Shown here: positions 7,871 through 15,385 of the stretch, piece after piece
How positions within the stretch are numbered: position 1 is the stretch's first letter
Layout: every line of letters starts with the position of its first letter
Assembly: GCA_050942695.1 (NCBI GenBank)
Contig: JBMNNU010000038.1
Span: 1 to 16,782 of the forward strand
Length of the DNA stretch: 16,782 nucleotides
Reading direction: 5' to 3'
Origin: JBMNNU01 sp050942695
GTDB taxonomy: Bacteria; Chloroflexota; UBA6077
Notes under the pieces: model-generated
What the model saw: the letters and a program-made list of their open reading frames with translations, nothing else
Told to the model about the DNA's origin: nothing
The model's database searches: none
Made by a program: the position numbers and the translations under genes

Positions 7871-7950
7871 TCTCAGCGTCTCCAACTGTAGGGATCGGTG
7901 AAGATGCAAAGCTCATCAAGCGATTACAGACACCCCTTGAGAGCTTTGCT

Positions 7951-9129
7951 CTATGCCGGAGGAGAGGGCGGACTGCTTCCAGCCGCAACCCGGGAGGCTG
8001 TCGTTCGATTAACAGGAAGGTATACGATGAAAGTAGTGCCTCTTCCGATAGTAGTCTCCAGATCTATGTAGCCCTGGTGGTCTGCCACGATAGCCTGAAC
8101 GATGCTTAAGCCCAGCCCCGAACCTCGGTGCTCGTCGGAGCGCTTGGTCGTAAAGAACGGGTCGAAAATCCTATCGGCAATTTCCTGGGGAATCCCTGAG
8201 CCGGTGTCGCTAATGGAGAGGATTATATAGTCCCCTGGAGGGATGCGGTTGTAACGCCCGAGGGGCTCTACAAGTTTGACTGCCTCCGTGCGGATACCCA
8301 GAACACCGCTATCTTTCATCACGTCTCGAGCATTTGTTATCAAGTTGGCCAGCACTCGTAAGAGCTGTGCCTGAGAGCCCTCTATGAGAGGGAGGTCGGC
8401 AGACAGGTTAACCTCAATAGCGAGGCCTGGTGGACGTTCGACAATCTGAGCCAGAGCACGATCGACCAGTTCGTTAATATTGATCGGCTCCCTGTGAGCC
8501 CGCCCTCTCCTGCCCAACGTCAGCAGGTCGTCATTGATGGCCGACAGTTGGCGCAGATTCTGGAGCAGGATATCGCAAAACTTAGCCGCAGAGTGACCCT
8601 GGGGTAACATCCTCTTGATCAGTTGTGGATAGCCCATAAGAGGGGTTAGGAAGTTGGCGAAATCGTGAGCAACCTGCCCAGCTATGATCCCGGCCATCTC
8701 CAATCGTTGTGCTCGATGGAGCTGTTCCTCCATCTGCCGGCGCTCACGTCGAACCGCGGCCTCCCTCAACTCTCGCTCGATGGCCGGCACCAGGCGGGCG
8801 AGGTTGCCCTTCATGATGTAATCGTGAGCTCCGGCTTTCATGGCCTCGACGGCTACATCCTCTCCGATCTTGCCCGAGACCACGATGAATGGAATATCGA
8901 TCTGCTTTGCTCTAAGAAGCGCGAGGGCCGCCAGGCCGCTGAAATGCGGCATAACGTAGTCCGAAATAACGATATCCCAACGCTGCTGCTCCAAAGCGCG
9001 AGCCATATCCTCAGGGTTATCAACTCGGCTGAAGGTGGGCGCATACCCCCCCCGGCGCAGTTGCAGCAGGACGAGATCCGCATCATCCTCGCTGTCTTCA
9101 ATGATAAGGAGGTGTAGCGGTTTTCCCAT
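7951..9129 (-). CDS. Receiver-histidine kinase (N-terminal REC, C-terminal HisKA/HATPase)
   Basis: In this 392-residue protein the receiver comes first: acidic pocket E11-D12, phosphoacceptor D57 in ISDYVMP, S85 as switch residue and K107 in YIMKGN. A coiled linker (about 118-142) joins it to a HisKA of the HDFxNxL type, with H155 in VAHDFANFLTPL. The ATPase domain has the N box NLITNARD (262-269), G1 DTGSG (308-312), an FDPFFTTK motif (322-329) and G2 GSGLGLS (336-342). The order suggests a kinase switched by phosphorylation of its own N-terminus by another kinase. ATG 9129 has an AGGTGG site about 10 bases upstream. It is the first gene of the three-gene phosphorelay, followed after about 80 bases by the MEDS kinase. 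A proline- and serine-rich tail ends the protein. Confidence 0.93.
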   Translation of the reverse strand: MGKPLHLLIIEDSEDDADLVLLQLRRGGYAPTFSRVDNPEDMARALEQQRWDIVISDYVMPHFSGLAALALLRAKQIDIPFIVVSGKIGEDVAVEAMKAGAHDYIMKGNLARLVPAIERELREAAVRRERRQMEEQLHRAQRLEMAGIIAGQVAHDFANFLTPLMGYPQLIKRMLPQGHSAAKFCDILLQNLRQLSAINDDLLTLGRRGRAHREPININELVDRALAQIVERPPGLAIEVNLSADLPLIEGSQAQLLRVLANLITNARDVMKDSGVLGIRTEAVKLVEPLGRYNRIPPGDYIILSISDTGSGIPQEIADRIFDPFFTTKRSDEHRGSGLGLSIVQAIVADHQGYIDLETTIGRGTTFIVYLPVNRTTASRVAAGSSPPSPPA

Positions 9130-9316
9130 ATACGATCAACCACCTGCGCATAGTATTTGGCGTGTCCCTAGATCACCGGTATCCTTTCTCAATACAGCCG
9201 GTCTTTGCTCCAAAGATACAGAGTGGAAAGGTAGCCGTAAGTACTTATAGATAAAGCATACCTTCAACATCTTGTTTAGTGCAACACTTATAACCGCTTA
9301 CCTAAGGATGCGAGTA
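9130..9316 (-). promoter_or_regulatory. Upstream region of the phosphorelay genes; no firm promoter
   Basis: This 187-base gap separates the GT87-type gene from the receiver-kinase gene and must hold the promoter of the three signalling genes if they are co-transcribed. It is visibly richer in A+T than its flanks around 9230-9300. On the minus strand TTGCAC and TATGCT lie 18 bases apart, which is a weak match. A perfect 10-base palindrome TAAGTACTTA is near 9238-9247. I cannot decide on a start site, and no hairpin with a T run is evident for the gene upstream. Confidence 0.25.
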
Positions 9317-10549
9317 CTAACTCAATGAGGGAGATGTGGATTGAAGCGCTTTTGAAATCTGGTTTTCACGGATCAACAGCAGTACCGCAAACATAAAGAA
9401 GGGCGCCACTAGCCAGGCTAGATCGGTAAAAGGCCAGACCACCAGAGCCAAAAGGTAGCCTCCAGCAAACATAAGCCGCCATTTCCGTGAGAGTCCCGTT
9501 CCTAACTCAACTCGACCCAGCACCAGGGCTAGAGGTGCCAGCAGCATAGCGGTGCCATGAAAATGGCTGTGGGGGGCAGCAATAAGAGTAGCCAGCGTCA
9601 GAGCCAGGGCTTGCCCAGCGAAGCGCGGTGAGGACGGCTCCCAAGCACCTCGCCAAACCAGCAGCGAGATCAGCACTGTCACCCCTCCTAACAACAACAC
9701 CAAGAAAGACCCGGTAGTTTCTGGAAGACCCGGTAGTAGATGTGCCAGCGCAGATCGCCAGTTGACCATGGCGTACTCCTTGACCAGTGACTCCGCAGGC
9801 GGATAGTAACCCCCGATACGCTGCAGCAGCTCCAGATAACGATGCAGCGCCAATGGGCCTGCGGCGACAAACGAAAAAATCACCAGAATCGACCCTGTGG
9901 CCACCATGCCGGCCAGTTCACGCCAGCGCCTTTTGATAAGCAGCACCAGTGGGAAGATCATCCCGTACTGGGGCTTCAGCCAGAGCAACCCCAGCAGCGC
10001 ACCACCGAGCACCGGCCGATTAGCCCCCAAAGCTACCAGCGCGAGGCTGTATATGAGCAGCAGGAAGCCGACCATCTGGCCCCAGACTAACGTATCGGCA
10101 ACTGCAGGGAATGTAAGCAGCAAGAGAGCCCACCCTCTCCCACCAGGAGAACCTCGCAACGGGATGGCAACTGCCACGAGGAAAGCGACGGCCTGGAGGA
10201 TTGACCACAGCAGGTAACCCCAGTTGAAAGGTAGGGTGGCCATAGGCGCCATCAGCAGCGCCAATGCCGGTGGGTTGTGGTAGGGTATCAGCCGCTGTTC
10301 CCGCGCCCCTGAAGCCCCCAACTCCAACCTGGCTCGAAGTTCCCGCTGGAAAGCTGCCTGGGCTTCCATATCGTAGAGGTCGGCGCCGTTTCCCTGGTGA
10401 ACCAGAGACGCGCCCGTCCAGAAGGCTATAAAATCGTTGCGCAGGGGGGCGTCAGGATACCAGGGTCTAGCGGTGAAAACGAACAGGGAGAGCAATATCG
10501 CCCATACTGTTATCACCGCAGCCAGGCAGCGACGCTCTCGACTAGACAT
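9317..10549 (-). CDS. GT87 (DUF2029)-type polytopic membrane glycosyltransferase
   Basis: This 410-residue protein is mostly hydrophobic, with roughly ten membrane helices starting at about 10-26. It shows the pattern of the GT87/DUF2029 family (GT-C fold mannosyltransferases that use polyprenyl-phosphate sugars). DF (39-40) after the first helix is followed by a FWTGASLVHQG-ADLYD stretch (43-60). A YHNPPALALL loop lies near 94-103, WGQM near 155, and a glycine-rich helix ending in LKPQYG near 190-196. Family members with known function add sugars to cell-envelope glycolipids in actinobacteria; the acceptor here is unknown. The Asp in the first loop is the expected catalytic-base position, but that is by family analogy. 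ATG 10549 has no clear ribosome-binding site. It stands between the signalling genes and the xerD operon, with 115 bases separating it from the protease gene. Confidence 0.75.
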   Translation of the reverse strand: MSSRERRCLAAVITVWAILLSLFVFTARPWYPDAPLRNDFIAFWTGASLVHQGNGADLYDMEAQAAFQRELRARLELGASGAREQRLIPYHNPPALALLMAPMATLPFNWGYLLWSILQAVAFLVAVAIPLRGSPGGRGWALLLLTFPAVADTLVWGQMVGFLLLIYSLALVALGANRPVLGGALLGLLWLKPQYGMIFPLVLLIKRRWRELAGMVATGSILVIFSFVAAGPLALHRYLELLQRIGGYYPPAESLVKEYAMVNWRSALAHLLPGLPETTGSFLVLLLGGVTVLISLLVWRGAWEPSSPRFAGQALALTLATLIAAPHSHFHGTAMLLAPLALVLGRVELGTGLSRKWRLMFAGGYLLALVVWPFTDLAWLVAPFFMFAVLLLIRENQISKALQSTSPSLS

Positions 10550-10593
10550 CTGAGATAACAGATACAGAGAGGTTCTCCCAAAAAGCAGATAGG

Positions 10594-10621
10594 CGGATGC
10601 TGCCAGGAGCCGGATGCTGCC
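10594..10621. repeat. Short tandem direct repeat, two copies of CGGATGCTGCC
   Basis: Eleven bases (10594-10604) are repeated exactly at 10611-10621 with a 17-base period. The pair lies in the 115-base gap between the protease gene and the GT87-type gene, about 45-70 bases upstream of the latter's start. It could be a pair of regulator half-sites or chance. Confidence 0.45.
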
Positions 10622-10664
10622 GTCAATGAGATAAAGTTCCTACAGGACAGTCCAGAACGGCTAA

Positions 10665-12551
10665 TTACGAGGCCATCTCCACCGTGTATCTGTAGCGAGC
10701 GGGCTCAGATGTGTAACGGGTGAGGGCCGACACCACCAGCACAGCCTTTTCCATTCGGCCATCGGCGCCCTCCAACCGAATAGTGGCCTCACCCGAAGGG
10801 GATAATGGCACAGGCTCCACAGTAATCTCTTCGCCAAATCGAATCAGTTGAAGGGAGAATTGCTGCGTAAGCTGCCCATCTGTCCTGACGAAGCCGTCCG
10901 CAAACCAACCGCCGCTGTCGGCTTCAGCGTCCGTTTTGTAATTCAACTCCGGGATCTCCAGATCGTCCACAGCAAAGCCTGGGGCGTTGAAGGCATCGTC
11001 CGTCACTAACTCGAAGCGCACCAGAGTGATATCACCCACGAAGGGGGTCAGGTCGACCGATTGCTGCACCCATTGCGGGGCCTCGCCACCTCCGCTTTTA
11101 CCTGTGAAGCCGTGCCCAAGGTTATTGCCGTTTGGATTGGAGTTGGTAGTGCCGGCAGCAGGTAGGGTAGACCAGGTAAGGCCGCCATCCCTGGAGGCCA
11201 TCACATAGGCGTAGTCGTAGTCATCCTCGAGGTCGTACCAGGTCCAGAACTTCAGGGTTGCTTTGGACTGCCCCCTCAAGTCGAAGATGCGGGTTAGTTT
11301 GGTGTCTACCATGTCCCCTCGATTGCTCCACCAAAAAGCGCTGCCACTGTTAGGTAACGTAGATATCACGCTGCCGCCCATTTCCCCCTGGAAACGGATA
11401 GTGGCGCTGGAAGAGCGGCTGTTAACCTCTATATAGTCGGCGGCAAACTGGTTCACAGTGCGGTCCCGCCAACCCGTAGAAGAGGTAACGCGATCGGTAG
11501 CAGGAACTTTCACATCCTGGTTTTCGTATCGGTACTTGGGATCGCGAACGTCGGTTTCGTCGAGGTAGTTCGCGATAACCCAATCATTGAATACGTCCTC
11601 CATGGTCAGGCCCTGGCTGGCCAGGAAGCGGTCGAAAGTCTCAGAGCCGCGTGTCTCGGATGTCAATAGGTTAACAGCCTCCTCATAGCCACCGAAACGC
11701 CCGAGGAAGTAGCTCAAGAACAGGTAAGCTGCTCCATAGTGGGAAGCTACATCCCCCTTGCTGCTGGTCCACCCGGTCAGTTGGGTATCCGGTTTGGCCT
11801 CAAAGTACTTGCCCGAGATGCTGGGGAGGGAGACAGCCTCTGATGCGACCTCCGCGGCCCCTTCTTTTATCCAGGTCTGCTCTTTTTTATTGGTGTTCCA
11901 ATGGATCATGTGCTCGAACTCGTGAGCGAGCACCGAATAGTACTCATCGGAACCCGGTGTAACGGCGTCGACATTGATATACAGTATCTTCCGTTCGTTA
12001 CTGTAAGGCTGCACACTTCGCGGATAGCTATCTACGGATGTAAAGTAGCCGGCCACGCCGGGGATTTTTGCGTGGAGAATCGTAATGCGAGGGTCGCCAT
12101 CCAGGCCGACTCTAGCCTCTGGACCGAAGAGGCTGCGATTGACCGAGTAGATCTTCTCCTCGAATGTTCGAGCCACTTCCCTGAGCTTACCCTGATCCAG
12201 ATCGAGGCCGTTCTCAACGTACATATAGACGCGTGGTGTTACCGCCTGCAGGACAGCTCTTACAGCAACATACCTATTGTTCGCTTCGTCCGACACCCAA
12301 AAGTTAGTCTGGTCGCCCACCTGTTGCTCGGGCGCAACCGTCGACAAGCTCGGCACCAACGTGTCGGGTGATACTCCCTTTACTCGAACTGCTAACTCAC
12401 CCATATCCCTCCAGGGCATTTCGGTTCTCTCGAGAACCTCCTCCGTAGGCTTGACAGTTGAGAGGGACTGGCCAAAGGCGGTTTCAGGTCCCAGAAAGGT
12501 CTGCCCTATCAGTAGCAGCAATAGGAAAATTATAGATATCCGTTTAGCCAT
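10665..12551 (-). CDS. Secreted zinc metalloprotease with immune-inhibitor-A-like C-terminal half
   Basis: This 628-residue secreted protein has a signal peptide (KR at 3-4, hydrophobic 6-20, likely cleavage near AFG 25-27). The catalytic part carries HEFEH at 210-214 (H210 and H214 as zinc ligands, E211 as catalyst). E230 in WIKEG sixteen residues later is the likely third ligand, a gluzincin-like arrangement. From about 370 onward there are beta-rich sequences: FDLRGQSKATLKFWTWYD, SRDGGLTWSTL and a VRFELVTDD-VDDLEI stretch. These resemble the MAM-like/VEG region of immune inhibitor A (M6) proteases. I cannot tell whether it belongs to M6 or to a related uncharacterised family. The substrate is presumably extracellular protein. 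ATG 12551 lies 6 bases behind the stop of the phosphorylase gene, so it is probably the last gene of the xerD operon. Confidence 0.82.
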   Translation of the reverse strand: MAKRISIIFLLLLLIGQTFLGPETAFGQSLSTVKPTEEVLERTEMPWRDMGELAVRVKGVSPDTLVPSLSTVAPEQQVGDQTNFWVSDEANNRYVAVRAVLQAVTPRVYMYVENGLDLDQGKLREVARTFEEKIYSVNRSLFGPEARVGLDGDPRITILHAKIPGVAGYFTSVDSYPRSVQPYSNERKILYINVDAVTPGSDEYYSVLAHEFEHMIHWNTNKKEQTWIKEGAAEVASEAVSLPSISGKYFEAKPDTQLTGWTSSKGDVASHYGAAYLFLSYFLGRFGGYEEAVNLLTSETRGSETFDRFLASQGLTMEDVFNDWVIANYLDETDVRDPKYRYENQDVKVPATDRVTSSTGWRDRTVNQFAADYIEVNSRSSSATIRFQGEMGGSVISTLPNSGSAFWWSNRGDMVDTKLTRIFDLRGQSKATLKFWTWYDLEDDYDYAYVMASRDGGLTWSTLPAAGTTNSNPNGNNLGHGFTGKSGGGEAPQWVQQSVDLTPFVGDITLVRFELVTDDAFNAPGFAVDDLEIPELNYKTDAEADSGGWFADGFVRTDGQLTQQFSLQLIRFGEEITVEPVPLSPSGEATIRLEGADGRMEKAVLVVSALTRYTSEPARYRYTVEMAS

Positions 12552-12557
12552 CAGCGA

Positions 12558-13406
12558 TCAGCTTTCAATTATTTGCATCGAACGGAGAACGCCACGAATA
12601 ATAGCGGTTAGGCCGTCTGCAGAGCTTTCAGCTACCGATACTACGCTGCCGTGGCCTTCAGACCAGCGGGCAGGGGTGCCGAGCAGAACGTTAGTAATGC
12701 AGGATACCCCTAGAACTCGCATCCCCAGCGCTCGGGCGACCACTACCTCGGTAACCGTGGACATCCCCACGGCGTCTGCACCGATTTCGAGCAAGAAGCG
12801 CGCCTCGGCAGGCGTCTCGTAGCTCGGCCCGGCCACCATTACATACACACCGCTGGTTACTTTTAACCCGGCCTTACGTCCAGCCTCCAGCGCTCTCAGC
12901 CGCAGCTCTTCGTCGTAAGCTGCTGCCATGCTAACGAACCTCTCCTGGCCGCCGGATGGTCCAAGTAGGGGGTTGAGTCCTACCAACCCAGGCAGGTTTA
13001 TATGGTCATCCAGAACCATGAAGGTTCCAGTTTCCATCCCTGTTCTCAAGCCGCCTGATGCGTTGGTCGCTATCAACGTCCGCGCACCAAGCGCATGGAG
13101 CAGTTGAACGGGAAAGCCAACCTGGGTGGGTGTATAGCCCTCATATAGGTGGGGCCTACCCTTCATGGCGGCCAGAGGAACGCCTTCCAGGGTGCCTAAC
13201 ACCAGTTCTCCACTATGTCCAGGCACCGTCGTGTGGGGGAAGCCGGGTATATCGCAATAAGGGATCGCTACGGGATCAGCCAGTTCGTTGGCGAACCCTC
13301 CAAGGCCAGATCCAAGAATCACACCCACTTGAGGCTTCAATTCTGTGTGGGAAGAAACCAGCGCTACGGCGTCGATCAACTCGGTTGTGGATAAACTATC
13401 AGACAT
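12558..13406 (-). CDS. punA: Purine nucleoside phosphorylase (trimeric, 6-oxopurine type)
   Basis: The enzyme converts inosine or guanosine plus phosphate to the base and ribose-1-phosphate in the cytoplasm (purine salvage). Numbering is from the GTG at 13463. The phosphate and substrate motifs are GSGLGG (51-56), PGHSG (81-85), KGRPHLYEG (101-109) and TNASGGL (133-139). GPSYETPAE (212-220) holds E217, the counterpart of human PNP Glu201. SCITN ends in N258, matching Asn243, which favours 6-oxopurines. I place the start at ATG 13406 (282 residues, normal for trimeric PNPs), because GAGGG lies 10 bases upstream; the adjacent GTG at 13409 is equally possible. The GTG at 13463 has no ribosome-binding site. 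It lies between the HAD gene and the protease gene, all on one strand. Confidence 0.93.
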   Translation of the reverse strand: MSDSLSTTELIDAVALVSSHTELKPQVGVILGSGLGGFANELADPVAIPYCDIPGFPHTTVPGHSGELVLGTLEGVPLAAMKGRPHLYEGYTPTQVGFPVQLLHALGARTLIATNASGGLRTGMETGTFMVLDDHINLPGLVGLNPLLGPSGGQERFVSMAAAYDEELRLRALEAGRKAGLKVTSGVYVMVAGPSYETPAEARFLLEIGADAVGMSTVTEVVVARALGMRVLGVSCITNVLLGTPARWSEGHGSVVSVAESSADGLTAIIRGVLRSMQIIES

Positions 13407-13485
13407 CACAAATTGGCCCTCAGCTTTCAGCCCTTTTTTCTCGCCAGTGGCTATCACCTTCACCGTGATGGGCTACCAGGATCGC

Positions 13486-14262
13486 TCATCCGTTTTCTTT
13501 GCCATCACGATCAACCATTCCAGGCTGATTGCCGACTGCCGACGGCCGACGGCCTTTAACCATAGGGATCAATCTGTCCAGGCTACTGATGATGGGGCAG
13601 TCGGCTTGAGTGATTTTACCATGCCGATCTATCATCACAGCATCGATCCCGGCGGCTCTAGCCCCTACCACGTCCACTTCATACAGATCGCCTACGAAAA
13701 GGGCTTCTTGTGGGGAGACTCCCAGCCTGTCCAGAGCAAATGAGAAGATTCTCGGGTCCGGTTTCTGGATGCCGAGAGCCTGGGAAGCAACGACCAGATC
13801 GAAATAGTGGAGCAACCCGCACTGCGCGAGTAGGTCCGAGGTGTTGTTGGGGCCGTTTGAAACGACTGCTAGTTTCATCCCCATAGTCTGAAGCTGCTGG
13901 CAAACGGAGGCGGCTTCGGGAAAGGCTGCCCAAACCCCTTCCTTACCGAAAACGTGGGAAAGATAATCGGCTTGCTCACCTGTGGGGTCGTCTATACCGA
14001 GGGATAGCAGAGCCTCGCCGTGAAAGCGTCTCCAGAACTCCCCCAGGTCGCCTTTATAGGTGAGATAGTGTAGCGAGTAGTAGCGTTCCGACCGGCGATA
14101 GGCTCGTCCGGCATCTTCAAGTGATACGACAAGGCCCCATTGCCTGCATACCTCTTGGAGGGTCAGCGCGGGGTTGCGGGGCATCTGTATCAGGGTATCA
14201 CCGGCGTCGAAAAGAACGGCGCGAATCGCTGGAATCGTCATTTCTCGCCCGAAGCCAGCCAT
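13486..14262 (-). CDS. HAD-like hydrolase (HDHD3-like, lacks second Asp of motif I)
   Basis: This 258-residue protein has the HAD core with an alpha-helical cap (about 30-115). Motif I is FDAGDT with nucleophile D19. The usual DxD second aspartate is replaced by glycine (G21), as in HDHD3-type and similar members. Motif II is VVSNG (S135), motif III is KPDP (K167), and motif IV is GDLYEVD (D192, D197). The missing acid/base Asp makes ordinary phosphatase or mutase chemistry uncertain. The last 20 residues (from about 237) are polar and look disordered. The ATG at 14262 lies 8 bases behind the recombinase stop codon; a second ATG at 14241 is an alternative start. Placed between a xerD-type gene and PNP, it may act on a nucleoside or pentose phosphate, but that is inference from position only. 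Confidence 0.87.
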   Translation of the reverse strand: MAGFGREMTIPAIRAVLFDAGDTLIQMPRNPALTLQEVCRQWGLVVSLEDAGRAYRRSERYYSLHYLTYKGDLGEFWRRFHGEALLSLGIDDPTGEQADYLSHVFGKEGVWAAFPEAASVCQQLQTMGMKLAVVSNGPNNTSDLLAQCGLLHYFDLVVASQALGIQKPDPRIFSFALDRLGVSPQEALFVGDLYEVDVVGARAAGIDAVMIDRHGKITQADCPIISSLDRLIPMVKGRRPSAVGNQPGMVDRDGKENG

Positions 14263-14270
14263 GGCGCTCT

Positions 14271-15224
14271 CTATCTCGCCCGTGGATGAGCCGTTTCGTA
14301 GAGCCGCTTCAACCCGTCCTCGCTAGGATAGGTGTAGATCTGCGTGGTGGATATGTGAGCGTGGCCCAACAACTGCTGGACCGCTCGGAGATCAACACCA
14401 TTTTTCAGCATGTGTAGGGCAAATGAGTGGCGCAAGGTATGGGGGGTGATCTGCGTGGTTACCCCAGACTCTCGTGTCCACTGCTTCAAGATCAGCCAGA
14501 AGCCCTGGCGGGTTAGTCGTTCGCCTCTATGGTTCAAAAAGAGCGCGGTTTCATCGTTATCCCGCGCAAGTACAGGGCGGGCGTTCTCCAGATAGTTCTG
14601 GACCGATTTAGCAGCCGTAGCATGGATCGGTATTGCTCGCTGTCTCGGACCTTTTCCGGCGGAGCGCCCTGTACAGTGCACAACGTTCTGTGAAAGGTCC
14701 ACATCCCCTAAATTCAGGGATACCAGCTCTGTGACCCTCATCCCTGTAGCGTAGAGCAGCTCGAACATCGCCTTATCCCTGATGGCCTCAGGTGAGCTTG
14801 AGCGAGTAGGCGCCTCCAGCAATGCATCGATCTCTTCAACCGATGCGGCGCGCGGCAGCGATTTGCTGATCCTGGGCGAATCGATACTTGCGGTGGGGTC
14901 CTCCGAAATAAACCCCTTAGAGGCTAGAAAGTGGAAAAAAGACTTGATAGCAGCCGTTTTTCGAGCGATCGTGGAGGGGGTGTAGCCCTTATCACGCAGA
15001 TGGAGAAAGAAGCCCATCACCGAATCCCTGCCAAGCTCGGAGATCGATACGCTGTCTTCCTGGTGGCCCCCTACTGTGACCGGCTCGACCTTGCCAATAG
15101 TCTGGTGGGTTGTCAGGTACTCCGCAAATTGGTTAAGGTCGTTGTTGTAGGCGGCCAGCGTATTAGCTGCTAAGCCTCTCTCGGCTGCGAGGTATCCAAG
15201 AAAGGCGTTCACCTTCTGCTTCAT
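14271..15224 (-). CDS. xerD: Tyrosine recombinase of XerC/XerD type
   Basis: This site-specific recombinase probably resolves chromosome dimers at dif. The N-terminal SAM-like DNA-binding domain spans about 1-115. The catalytic domain has all active residues: R163 in GMRVTEL, K191 in GKGPRQR, H262 and R265 in HTLRH, H288 in LLGHAH and nucleophile Y297 in TTQIYTY. At 317 residues it is about 15-20 longer than usual XerD. The surplus appears as an inserted polar stretch at about 41-62 in the N-domain. ATG 15224 follows a strong GGAGGT site 9 bases upstream. It is the first gene of an apparent operon with the HAD protein, the phosphorylase and the protease. No phage or island genes surround it, so a housekeeping role is more likely than an integrase. 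XerC versus XerD cannot be settled from one paralogue. Confidence 0.87.
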   Translation of the reverse strand: MKQKVNAFLGYLAAERGLAANTLAAYNNDLNQFAEYLTTHQTIGKVEPVTVGGHQEDSVSISELGRDSVMGFFLHLRDKGYTPSTIARKTAAIKSFFHFLASKGFISEDPTASIDSPRISKSLPRAASVEEIDALLEAPTRSSSPEAIRDKAMFELLYATGMRVTELVSLNLGDVDLSQNVVHCTGRSAGKGPRQRAIPIHATAAKSVQNYLENARPVLARDNDETALFLNHRGERLTRQGFWLILKQWTRESGVTTQITPHTLRHSFALHMLKNGVDLRAVQQLLGHAHISTTQIYTYPSEDGLKRLYETAHPRAR

Positions 15225-15270
15225 CGGCGAAAAACCTCCACTGTTGCCAGGACTGCTATTTTCGCGGCCG

Positions 15271-15300
15271 AGTTTACCATAATCACCAGGGAAAAGTCAC
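15271..15300 (-). promoter_or_regulatory. Candidate promoter of the xerD operon
   Basis: On the minus strand GTGACT (15300-15295, four of six -35 bases) and TAAACT (15276-15271, four of six -10 bases) are 18 bases apart. This places a start about 40 bases before the xerD ATG. A competing exact TATAAT lies at 15340-15335 but has no -35 partner. Confidence 0.35.
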
Positions 15301-15316
15301 GCCGCGTCGTCCCATC

Positions 15317-15342
15317 TGTGCCAAACAAGGGCACATTATAGT
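15317..15342 (+). promoter_or_regulatory. Perfect dyad beside a -10-like box, possible operator of the MmgE/PrpD gene
   Basis: TGTGCC (15317-15322) and GGCACA (15330-15335) form a perfect 6-7-6 inverted repeat. It is followed directly by TATAGT at 15337-15342, a plausible -10 box 43 bases before the start codon at 15386. No clear -35 box exists, so an activator may be needed. The same bases read TATAAT on the other strand, so the dyad could affect both divergent genes. Confidence 0.35.
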
Positions 15343-15385
15343 AGGATCGGCTATGATAGCGCCACCAAGAAAAAAGGAGCGTGCA

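Noticed and set aside
3046..15224. tRNA gene plus tyrosine recombinase as an integrated island
   Set aside because: The recombinase is 11 kb from the tRNA, looks like housekeeping XerC/XerD in a metabolic operon, and there is no repeat of the tRNA 3' end or phage gene between them.
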